Below are positions 53,094 to 61,640 of a stretch of DNA of 64,000 nt, piece by piece (within the stretch, counting starts at the first letter, position 1; the number at the start of each line of letters is the position of its first letter). The notes beneath the pieces are model-generated. The model did not search any database. It saw nothing but the letters and a program-made list of their open reading frames with translations, and had not been told where the DNA came from. The stretch is taken from the NCBI RefSeq assembly GCF_027172205.1, contig NC_070619.1:1250001-1314000 (forward strand). Reading direction: 5' to 3'. The position numbers and the translations under genes are program-made. The stretch comes from Podarcis raffonei. Taxonomy: Eukaryota; Chordata; Lepidosauria; Squamata; Lacertidae.

Positions 53094-53110
53094 TATAAAA
53101 CATGATGTCA
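53094..53110 (+). promoter_or_regulatory. TATA box and adjacent TGATGTCA of the protease gene
   Basis: TATAAAA at 53094-53100, about 53 bp before the start codon, suits a short 5'UTR of about 25-30 bases as in granzyme genes. TGATGTCA (CRE-like) lies just downstream at 53103-53110. The same octamer sits in both CYSTM promoters. Confidence 0.7.
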
Positions 53111-53152
53111 CATGAAGAGAGCCAGTCTTCCTTCAACTTCAGAGGCAGAACG

Positions 53153-53219
53153 ATGGAGCAGCCGGGGAGATTCTGCTTCCTTCTCTTTGCGCTTTTGTCT
53201 GCCCACTTGGACACTGGCG
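53153..53219 (+). CDS. Protease exon 1: signal peptide
   Basis: Starts MEQPGRFCFLLFALLSAHLD; donor G|GTGAGT at 53220, phase 1. The start is the first ATG after the TATA box. Confidence 0.88.
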
Positions 53220-56200
53220 GTGAGTAGCGACTTCATCCAATCTGATGGCCAGAGCCCTTTGACCATGGAACAGTCTCCCTCGGAAGGCGGTGGGCTCTCT
53301 TCCACGGGAGGTTTTTAAGCAGAGGATGATCTGTCAGGGATGCCTCTGTAGAGATTCCTGCATTGCCCTGGGGGTCACTGCCAGCTCTAGGATTCTGCAA
53401 TTCTATGATCATTGGGTTGAAGCAACTGCCCTATGAGGAAAGGTTGCAGCATTTTGGACTTCTTAGTTTACAGAAAAGGCAAGTGACTTGATGGAGGTGT
53501 TTAAAATGGCACATGCAAGCAGAACGACAATAGAGAAAGGTTCCCCCCCACCCCGGTGCCTTGTAACTCTAGAGATTGTGGACATCTAATAAAGGCAAAT
53601 GCTGAGGAATTCAGGGTAGATAAAAGAAAGTGCTTCTTCACTCAGCACATAGTTAAAACTATGGAACTCCCTCCCACTGGAGATGGTGAGGGTCACCAAC
53701 TGGGATGGCTAAGATTCTTAAAAGATATGCTGGATAGACAAGCGAACAAGCCCACCTCACAAGATTCCTTCTCCCCCAAGTCCTACCTTGACGGTTCCGA
53801 GATTGACGCCATTTTACGGTGTGGTGGAATCAGCGACTCTGGTCTCTCTCTTCCAGGCAGCCTCCGCAGCAAGATCGTCGGGGGTGGTGAATCGAAGCCA
53901 CATACAAGGACGTATGTGGCAGCTCTGAAAGGAGGCAGAGGTTTCATGTGCGGGGGATTCCTCGTGGCCCCTCAGTGGGTCCTGACTGCAGCCCACTGCA
54001 ATGGGTGAGTCGTGGCAGCGCAGAGTGGGTTTGAATTTTTAGACTTTCAGCTTCCAAAAATGAGGGGGGGGCTAAAAAGTTGACTTTGGAATTGAAAAGG
54101 TTTTTAGACTGGGTAAGTAGAACGTGTGTAAAATTGCATAGAAATAATTAAAAATGTACTGTATGTACTGTATAAAGGTAAAGGTAAAGGGACCCCTGAC
54201 CGTCAGGTCCAGTCGTGGCCGACTCTGGGGTTGTGCGCTCATCTCGCTCTATAGGCTGAGGGAGCCGGCATTTGTCCGCAGACAGCTTCCAGGTCATGTG
54301 ACTAAGCCGCTTCTGGCGAACCAGAGCATCGCACTGAAACACCGTTGTATGTACGGTATACAGTACATGAAAGAACATTGTCAAGATTTGAAAATGTTTG
54401 CAGCTTTGATTTAAAATATTTTGTAATGTTGATTTTTGATACCGGTTTACAAATACTAAAGTTAATTTCTCTAAGCATAAAAAGAAAGTAAATAGGGTGA
54501 TGGAGAAATGCTAAGGTGAATGTGATTACATATGGAAGCCGGGGGGGGGGGGTAATCGGCTGTGGCTTTCTGTTGATTCTCTTCTTGTTCAAAGAGCTAT
54601 CTCCGTCATTCTGGGTGCTCACGACCTGAAGGCCGTCGAAAGCACCCAGCAGGTGTTTGGAGTCAAAAGTTACCATCAGCATCCGGATTATATGGTGGTT
54701 GCTGGAACCCCCTTCAACGACATCCTTCTGTTAAAGGTATGGAGAAAGATTGTCAACTAGTGCTTTCGCCCGAAATGCATATGTCATTATTTATGGAACT
54801 GTCAAATTTCAGGTTGCAAATAGCGTTCTGTATCCACATACAGAAATGTAAGACGACAAGTCAAGTCAAATAGGTAGTAGGTTGATATTCTATGCAGCCC
54901 ACTACTTGCAAGGGGCGGGGAATAAATTCAATAAATTTTGTATTTACAGTGGTACCTCCGGTTGCGAACAGGATCCATTCCAGAGGTCCGTATCCCAAAG
55001 TTTTCACAACCGGCGAGACCACTTTTGCGCATGCGCGCGGGGAGTAGCACTTCCAGGTTTGCCGCTTTTGCAACCTGAGGGTAACGTCAGCCGAAGGTCC
55101 ACTGTACAGGCCCACATACCTATTGGCAATTTTGGAATAATACACAAACCCAAACACAGCCACCTTTTCAAAATCAGCATATCTCTGAAACCGGCAATGT
55201 ATTTCTCCAGTCAAGTTACAGAAAGGCATATACTCAGGTAAAGTGTCTATCGGAGGACATTTCCATCAAAATTCCACCCCACCCCCCATTTTATCTGATC
55301 AGTGAAAACAAACAAAAACCTCCGAAATCACAACAAAGGCATGTTGCCGGCAGGGAGGCAATCTGTCCCTCTTAGTTCCTCCCCATATCTTATTTTCCTT
55401 TCCTCCACATTTCTGTATCAACTTGCATCTTTTTAAAACACTCTCTTGAAAACTCACCAGCAGTTGTGTGCAAATGCAGTTTTGCTTAATATGAACATTT
55501 CCCTAACCCAATTTCCCCCCAATAGAATGCATTCTTGTTTTGCTGTTTTCATAGGATCATAGACTTGTAGAGCTGGGAGGCCTCACCCCAAAAGTCACCC
55601 AGTCCAGCCCCCTGCAAAGCAAGAGTCATAGCTAAAGAGTCTCTGCTATCCAAACTATGTTTAACCTCCCCCGCCCCACCCCTGCCCCGTCCAACACTTT
55701 CTCAGGTTCCCTTGTTGAACAGAGCCACTTCCGCCCTAAAAAGAGGTGGAGTTGTGGGCTTCACGGCCCCACCATGTGCGTGGCGGCTGGAGCAATTGGG
55801 GGGATTCCCAGCCGCGTCATCCCCTGGCCAGCCAATTGGCTGGCTCTGGGGGCGTGGCCTGCCCTACTTAAGGCAGGACACGGCCGGGGATCTCCCTCTT
55901 TCCCTGCCTGCCAGCTGTTCCTGTTTCCCACCCTCCCACCCTATAAGGTTTTCGTTCCTTGACCTTGCTATGGACCTCGGTTGGTCGCCATTGAGGGGCC
56001 TGGTAGGAATTTTTGCACTTGGCAAATTGGCACCAGCCCCTTGGTTTTTGCCTAGCAAATCGTAGCAAACCGCCACAACTTTCTTGGTATTGGCTATTAG
56101 GCATTGGTATTGTTCTGTAGAAGGAAGATGGGAGGAAGCGCCATGACCTGCCCCACATATTGAAGGGTAGTCCGGTAAAGGATTCCAGGGGGCGTGGCCT

Positions 56201-58680
56201 GTCCAAAGCCTAGGGAGGTGAGGGCCTAAGGCACGCCCCCTATTGGTGACCCCGGGGGAGTTCCTAGTTGATGTGCATCAGCAGGACTCCCCCTACTGGT
56301 GGTTAACCCTTCCCGGACTTCAAGTAGACGGGCTGAAGACGGATATAGTCGGTTAGGACCAATGCCTAAGCCAATATCGCTCATCACCTATAACCAATAA
56401 TTGTGCCACGTGTCATTATTTCACGGGGGGGGGGGGCCTGGGACCTCGCCACGCAACTCTTACCTAGTCACACTTCTCTGAAGTCTCTCAGCCTCGCTCA
56501 CCTCACAGAGTATTTGTTGTGGGGCAGGAAGGGAAAGGAGAATGTTAGCCGCTTTGAGACTCCTTCGGGTAGTGATAAAGCGGGATATCAAATCCAAACT
56601 CTTCTTCTTTCTTGTCGTTTGACTCTATCGGTTCGGGTTCTGCCCTCTGGAGCAGCAGAAAAAGCTGGCTCCGTTTTGTGTGTGATGGTCCTTCAGCTCT
56701 TTAAAGTTGGCTCTCATATCTCCTCTCAGTCTTCTTTTCTCCAAGCTAAACATACCCAACTCCCTCACCCATTCCTCATAAGGCTTGTTTTTCATGATTA
56801 TATGCACTTATATGCATACTTTAACCTGGTACATACATATTTCCACTCTACGTGCACATTACTTGGCTGTGGAAATTTGAACTACAAAATTCAGAGAAGC
56901 ATGAATTTCAAAGGAAGGCCATGTTTTGATGAATGACTTGGGTTGTATCCAACTTTAGACTTGGATTGGGCAATTAAAATTAAAGGACATGACTTACTTA
57001 AATCTATCAATCTAGAACTTAGCTAGATACTACCCATTATTTCCAAAAGCACGGATTAAATTAACGTTAAACATTGAGTGGATAAAGTTTCTCCCCCCCC
57101 CCTGAGCTCTCAGTGCCCTCTCTGTGATGTCTCATGAACCTCTCGAAGCAGGCCGGTTTCAGACCATCCTCTTCTCCTCCTTCCTCCCCTGAAGCTCAAC
57201 CGTGAAGCCAAGATCAACAAGTACGTCCAAGTCATCCCATTACCGGAAAACGAAAACGACCTCCTCAAAGACACAGAATGTTTTGTGGCTGGATGGGGCC
57301 GCATTGATGCGAGATACCAACCCAGCTCCAAACTTTTTGAGACCAATGTCACCGCCCTTGGCCGCCGGAAGTGCCTCCAGTTCATTCCGGAACTCACCGA
57401 CAGGATGGTGTGCGCCGGCAGCCGGGCCAAGCTCTGCGACGTCAGCAACGTAAGCCCACATGTCATTGTCAAAAACAAGGAGAATGCAGAACAAAAGCCC
57501 ATGCATTTTACAAAATTGGACATGCTAATTCATATGCAGAGATGCAATGTTTAGAAATATTTACTAAAAGTTTTGGGGCTGCCAACATCTTTTTTTTAGG
57601 CCCATGGGCTGCTTTGGATCTTTGAGCGAGGGCTGTTGGTGCCGCCACCTCTGGTCCCTTCCGGTGGAATTCATCTGAGCCTTGCAAAGTCCATGGAGTT
57701 GAAAGAGGAAGTGGGGAAGGAGCCCCCCCCACCCCTTGCCCCCTTTCAGCTCTGTATACTTTTCAAGGGAGGAAAAGGCACCACCAGCACTAAGGGGGGG
57801 GGGGGACCCAGAGACCCTGGGAAGACCGGAAGAGTACTTTTGCACCCATGGGTGCCACTTGGGCGATCCCTGTGGTGATTTAAGCGGAAACAGAGTGCAA
57901 TTGCCTGTTGTGGGCAAGGCGAAGAGCAAGGATGAATCCACGTTAGTGGTTTTTCTGCTTCTTGCAATTCACACAAAAAATGCCTCAACTCTAAAAATGT
58001 CTCCACTTTGCATCCTTCTGTGATCTTTCAGAAGACTTTTATGCCAACGTTTTAAAATGGATTGTGTTGTTCTTGCATGACCGATTATCAGTCACATGCA
58101 CACAACTTCCCCCACAGAAACCTGGGAACTGTAGTTTCTGGAGGGGGTTGGAAATCAGAGGTCTGAGAAGGGTGCACAACAGGTCCCAGGGTTCACTGGA
58201 AGAAGCCTGTGCTTTAATTGTGCATTCACTGAGCTCTAAATGTGAGTGGTTTCAGTCCTGCAGAAGCAGACCTATCTTTCTGCAGCTTCCTCCCCCCCCC
58301 ATTACTGCTCAATCCACAACTGTTTGAATCCACCCCCGTCAAACTTCCTTTTCTGCAGTGGGAGGCAGGATTGTGCTTGTGGTGCGGCCTACTGGCATTG
58401 ATGGAGGTTAATTGGGAGAGGGGGAGAGGGACTGGAGGAGACCATGCCCTCCCAAGTGTCTAAGCCAGTGGTGGCCAAACTTGGTCCTCCAGCTGTTTTG
58501 GGACTACATTTCCCATCATCCGTGACCACTGGTCCTGTGAGCTAGGGATGATGGGAGTTGTAGTCAAAAAATAGCTGGGGGGCCACGTTTGGCCACCATT
58601 GGTCTATGCAATAATCTGCAGGTGCTTCTGCCGTGATGAAGCTTGCAAGCCATCTATCTATATCTATCTATCTATATCTA

Positions 58681-58716
<36 letters not shown>

Positions 58717-59681
58717 ATCTATCTATCATCTATCTATCTATCATCTATCTATCTATCATCTACCAGTGCTCTTGTCCACCCAGATGTTCAAGCCCTCACC
58801 TGAGTGGGATAGGCAGGCACACCTGGAGACTTTAGTTCAGACTGAGAGCCAAGAGACCAGGGCTCAAATCCCCACTTGCTGTCTGGGAGTGGGCAGAGAA
58901 GGAATGGTGGAGACCCCCTGCCCAGCTTGACTCTTCCAGGGAGGAGGAAGAGGAAGACTGTTTAGATTCACACCAGGGGTCACAGCTCAGAGGCGGATGA
59001 GGGGGAAAGTTGAGAAATAATGGGAGAGGAGGAGGAGGAGGAAGCACCGGGGGGGGTGACAGCTGATGGACACCGTGTCTTTAGAAAGCATTCCAGACCC
59101 CCCTCTCCCAGAACCCGGCAAGCCTTGAGAGTAGGAGAGCTAAGAGCTCAAAGACAGAGGGCCCTTAGCAGCACCCATGGGGGAGACGAAGGAGATCGTG
59201 GGAGAGGCGGGGCTGGAGATTCACTCAGGACAACGCCATTATCCAAGAGGCTGGGTTCTGTAGCCCTCTCTGTAAATACTGGATAAAAAGCGGTTGGTAA
59301 GAAACACTCACTTGTCTTTGTACTTTCCTGAGCAACCAGCCAGGAGTTGCTGGCAGCAGCCCATGAAACTCACTGGGTGACTTTGGGACAGTCACTCCAT
59401 CTCTCAGCCCAGCCTACCTCGCAGGGTGGTTGTGAGGGGAGTGTTGCGTCAGCTGCCTGGAACTCCTAGGAGGAAAGGCGGGATAGAAATGCAATGGTGA
59501 ATAATAATGTGAAATAAGTTTCTCTCTCTCTCAAATCCCACAGGGGGATTCTGGGAGTGCCCTGGTCTGCAATGGAGCGGCCCATGGAATCGTCTCCTAT
59601 GGCTTCCAAATCCCGCCATCAATTTACACGCGTGTTGCCGCCTACCTCCCTTGGATCAAAGAGACAATGAAGGAAGAGTGA
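53153..59681 (+). CDS. Granzyme/chymase-type serine protease, five exons (gene span)
   Basis: Exons 53153-53219, 53857-54004, 54595-54736, 57195-57449 and 59544-59681 join to 249 codons with no break. Their phases (1, 2, 0, 0) match granzyme and mast-cell protease genes. Signal peptide about 1-22, short propeptide ending SLRSK (24-28), mature N terminus IVGGGESKPHTR at 29. The S1-fold triad is complete: H69 in TAAHC, D114 in FNDILLLK, S207 in GDSGS. Cysteines for the 42-58, 136-201 and 168-182 bridges are present. The 191-220 bridge is absent, as in granzyme B, cathepsin G and chymase, and the end GIVSYG-x4-PP-x3-TRV-x4-PWI-x2-TM fits that group. Unusual: Lys before IVGG, Asp (D201) at the S1-pocket position and an extra C200. 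One NVT glycosylation sequon. Likely a secretory-granule protease of leukocytes or mast cells. Polyadenylation signal at 59898. Confidence 0.92.
53430..53745 (+). repeat. CR1-family LINE fragment in protease intron 1
   Basis: GAGGAAAGGTTGCAGCATTT, GGACTTCTTAGTTTACAGAA, GAGGTGTTTAAAATGGCACATG-like and ACTCAGCACATAGTTAAAAC are CR1 ORF-end and 3'UTR blocks in sense. The open frame that runs from this repeat into exon 2 is fortuitous. Confidence 0.7.
53857..54004 (+). CDS. Protease exon 2: activation site and catalytic His
   Basis: 148 bp, acceptor CTCTTCCAG, donor GG|GTGAGT. Encodes the propeptide end SLRSK, IVGGGESKPHTR and MCGGFLVAPQWVLTAAHC with H69. The 148-bp length equals that of granzyme exon 2. 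Confidence 0.92.
54174..54335 (-). repeat. Sauria-type SINE tail fragment, reverse, in protease intron 2
   Basis: AAAGGTAAAGGTAAAGGGAC, GTCCAGTCGTGGCCGACTCT and AGGTCATGTGACTAAGCCGC are the complement of the family's tail and body. Confidence 0.85.
54595..54736 (+). CDS. Protease exon 3: catalytic Asp
   Basis: Acceptor GTTCAAAG; the alternative AG two bases later would break the frame. Encodes AISVILGAHDLKAVESTQQV and FNDILLLK with D114; donor AAG|GTATGG, phase 0. Confidence 0.9.
54957..55104. mobile_element. Tigger-type MITE, third copy, in protease intron 3
   Basis: CAGTGGTACCTCCGGTTGCG at one end and GCCGAAGGTCCACTG at the other, with TA at both flanks. Shorter and more GC-rich than the copies at 43 kb. 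Confidence 0.7.
55395..55550. repeat. Uncharacterised AT-rich interspersed repeat
   Basis: CCTCCACATTTCTGTATCAA and CTTGCATCTTTTTAAAAC blocks shared with 60715-60760 and the copy at 35622. Confidence 0.4.
55550..55655 (-). repeat. CR1-type tail fragment
   Basis: ATAGGATCATAGACTTGTAG and AAGTCACCCAGTCCAGCCCC. Confidence 0.65.
55740..56460. other. GC-rich insert of unknown identity in protease intron 3
   Basis: Promoter-like composition: GGGGGCGTGGCCTGCC, a TACTTAAGGCAGG core, and repeated GGGGGCGTGGCC / GGCACGCCCCC. Its end abuts a SINE whose 5' part is missing (56463), suggesting an inserted element, perhaps an LTR. No terminal repeats or duplication were found. Confidence 0.3.
56463..56790. 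repeat. SINE tail (+) then CR1 fragment (-) in protease intron 3
   Basis: 56463-56610 matches the second half of the SINE at 39885-40125 (TTTGTTGTGGGGCAGGAAGG, GCCGCTTTGAGACTCCTTCG). 56612-56790 is reverse CR1: the minus frame reads KPYEEWVRELGMFSLEKRRL and RGDMRANF. Confidence 0.75.
56795..56950. repeat. Uncharacterised AT-rich interspersed repeat
   Basis: ATATGCATACTTTAACCTGG, GTGCACATTACTTGGCTG and AATTCAGAGAAGCATGAATT align with 35690-35800. Confidence 0.45.
57195..57449 (+). CDS. Protease exon 4
   Basis: 255 bp, acceptor CCCCTGAAG, donor AAC|GTAAGC, phase 0. Encodes LNREAKINKYVQVIPLP, CFVAGWGRID, an ETNVTAL glycosylation sequon, RMVCAGS and AKLCDVSN, which holds the S1-pocket Asp and the extra Cys. 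Confidence 0.92.
57450..58354 (+). other. Protease intron 4, first part; nothing recognised
   Basis: T- and G-homopolymers (about 57590 and 57796) and apparently unique sequence. Open frames on both strands have no domain. Confidence 0.4.
58466..58601. mobile_element. Palindromic hAT MITE with 8-bp target duplication
   Basis: 136 bp; arms CAGTGGTGGCCAAACTTGG / CCACGTTTGGCCACCATTG and CATTTCCCATCATCC / GGATGATGGGAGTTG. GTCTAAGC and GTCTATGC (one difference) flank it. Same family type as 38730-38867. Confidence 0.85.
58654..58762. repeat. (ATCT)n microsatellite
   Basis: About 27 interrupted ATCT units, in protease intron 4. Confidence 0.95.
58848..59520 (+). mobile_element. SINE interrupted by an LTR-like insert, protease intron 4
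   Basis: A tRNA-derived SINE starts at about 58848 (AAGAGACCAGGGCTCAAATC) and resumes at about 59365 (GAAACTCACTGGGTGAC, CTCGCAGGGTGGTTGTGAGG). Between them, about 58874-59352, lies a GA-rich block starting TGTCTGGGAG and ending near TTGCTGGCAGCA. Its composition resembles the LTR family at 45738. The insert's ends are approximate and no clean duplication was resolved. Confidence 0.5.
59544..59681 (+). CDS. Protease exon 5: catalytic Ser and C terminus
   Basis: Acceptor AAATCCCACAG. Encodes GDSGSALVCNGAAHGIVSYG, then FQIPPSIYTRVAAYLPWIKE and TMKEE-stop. S207 is the nucleophile. GDSGS-A replaces the more usual GDSGG-P; GDSGS also occurs in neutrophil elastase and granzyme A. Confidence 0.93.
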   Translation, partial: GDSGSALVCNGAAHGIVSYGFQIPPSIYTRVAAYLPWIKETMKEE

Positions 59682-59897
59682 GGCCAGCAAGGAGAAAAGC
59701 AGCCAGCAGCTTATTATTCCCTGCTGGATTCTTCCTGCCCCTGCTAGAGAGAGTCAGATACGAGAGATGCGCTTGGTCATTGTGAAGTCAGATGCACAGG
59801 CCACTGCTCCTCCTGTGGATCGATCATGGCTTTCCCCAGAGAAACCTCTGCCTTCTTCTGTACCGCTAGTGCTTACTGTTGCTGTATTGGTTCCTGA

Positions 59898-59903
59898 AAT
59901 AAA
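59898..59903 (+). terminator. AATAAA polyadenylation signal of the protease gene
   Basis: Canonical hexamer 217 bp after the stop. Confidence 0.8.
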
Positions 59904-60049
59904 CAAACTTCATTGCAAACTTCTGTCATCCTTCTGACACCCCGCCTCCCCTTCGCTCATCCCACCGACCCAGCATTCCCAAAACCTTGGACACCTCGCA
60001 GCACAATCCTAGCCATGTCTACTCGAGAGCAGGCATAGGTGAACCTGGC

Positions 60050-60960
60050 AATGTCAGTTTCTCGTTTCTTCCTATTTTTCAAGTCAGTTCTCCATATTTT
60101 GGGGTGCGGGGGTGGGGACAAATGTTTTCTTGTTTCCCCTTATTTACCCAAGAAACAACCATCAATATTCACAGAAACATCAAATGTCTATTTAATTACA
60201 TTTACCTAAGTTGTTTTACTTTTAAAACAGAGATATCACTCCACAATTTTGCCTAATGTAATGGGTTTTGGTGCATTTTTGTCACTGGTACAGGCATTCA
60301 GGTTTACAATTAACCCTAGCAGATGCTCTGCCACTGAGGTCTAGCCTTCTTCTTAAAAATAAGGATCCTCATGGTTCTGGATGAAAGGGGCCTGATTTAA
60401 ACACAAACCTATTTAGTAAGAGCTTGTGTGAATGGGAGTAAATGATGAGATAAAGGCAACTTCCTGTGTTCCTGGAACTTAGCTGGACTCAACGCTCACT
60501 GTTTTAAAATTTGGTTAGCTGCTCTGAACAGGCCTCCAGCTGGAGAAGGAGGCAGGAAAGAATAAATCAGTGTGATAAAGAAACGAAAGTGTCTGCTTTG
60601 AGTAAGAGCAAAGGGCGGTTTTCCAGGGTGGGGAGTCGTTAGGCAGGGGCTAAACGGTCAGTTTCAATTTCTCTCACTTTCTCATTCCCTGATGTCTGCA
60701 ATGCTAAATTCAGTTCTCCACATTTCCATGTCAGCTTGATTTTTTTAAACAAATGGTCCTCATTTTAGTGCAACTTTTTCCTAAAACACACATTTTTGTA
60801 TGAAGTTTTGCCTGATGTCCCCCCCCCCGAGCAATTTCCTCATCTATAAGGCACTTTTGTATGTCACTTTCATAAGTGCATGCATTTTATACCCTGGTGT
60901 GTACATCTGGGGACACATTACACGGCTAGAGAACTGCATTGCAAAATCCCCTCTGGCTTC
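60050..60960. repeat. Two copies of the AT-rich interspersed repeat with intervening unique sequence
   Basis: 60050-60300 and 60710-60950 share CAGTTCTCCA(T/C)AT and related blocks with each other and with the copies at 35.6, 55.4 and 56.8 kb (GCATGCATTTTATACC, GGGGACACATTACACGGC, TAGAGAACTGCATTGC). No gene was recognised between 59.9 and 61.15 kb. Confidence 0.4.
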
Positions 60961-61151
60961 CCCCTCTTCCTCCTCCTCTATAACCGTCCTATAACTCAGC
61001 TGGGCAAAGGAAGATCCGTCTTTCTCTGCCTCTCTCGTGGGCTCTGGTTCCCCCTGCTGCTCTGCTCTCTAACTTCTCCAGCAGGCTCTTCTTACGTTGC
61101 ATCAAGCCTAGATGTGCCACTGGCCTGATGCAACACAAGAGCCTGCTGGAC

Positions 61152-61640
61152 TGACAGGAGCAAGCCAGCAATAAATCACACCAAGCAAGTTGGAATTAAC
61201 CCTTTATTAGCAAAAACAGGGTCAACACAGGAATGTCAGGCTTGATGAGCACAGCAACTCATCCCAGCGTGCCTTGCCCCATGAAGCAGTTGCAGAGATT
61301 GAAGTTCTCCGTCTTCCCACAGCTGTCTATGTTCCCTCCTCTCCAGGGCTTTTCCCAAGCAATCTGAGACTGTGACAGCATGAACTTCTCTTCCGCTCTT
61401 TTCATGCCTCTCCTGGTTCGGGGGGGGGGAGAGGGGAGTTTGTTGCAGCAGGAGGGGGAGACCCCCCCAGCCAGACTCCTCTCTGCCTCTTGGCCTCCCT
61501 CCTCTCCAGATTCCTCTTCTGCCTCTGATTCTGAACTTCTCTCTGCCACAGACTCTCCCTGCTCACTAAACCCTGTTGCCTCTTCAGCTTCCTGCAGGGT
61601 TTTTAAAGCTCTTCAAGCCCCCCCAAAGCACAGAAGTGGG
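61152..61640 (-). mobile_element. LTR copy, reverse orientation
   Basis: Starts TGACAGGAGCAAGCCAGCAA on the plus strand (the complement of an LTR end). TTTATT-type polyadenylation signal near 61200, then TCAGGCTTGATGAGCAC and CCCTGCTCACTAAACCCTGT, complement of the family block at 45885. Same family as 34455, 37304 and 45738. The inner end is approximate; no internal region is present. Confidence 0.6.

Larger units (their letters stand above)
58355..58850. repeat. Uncharacterised interspersed repeat, copy 2 (partner at 16030-16720)
   Basis: Shares GATGGAGGTTAATTGGGAG, a CTGCAGG-to-GATGAAGC stretch and CACCTGGAGACTTTAGTTCAG with copy 1. It is interrupted by the MITE at 58466-58601 and the ATCT microsatellite at 58654-58762. 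Confidence 0.5.

Noticed and set aside
53556-54008. Alternative start giving the protease a long N-terminal extension
   Set aside because: The extension reads through a CR1 fragment in intron 1. The spliced exon 1 with signal peptide, correct phase and TATA box explains the gene better.
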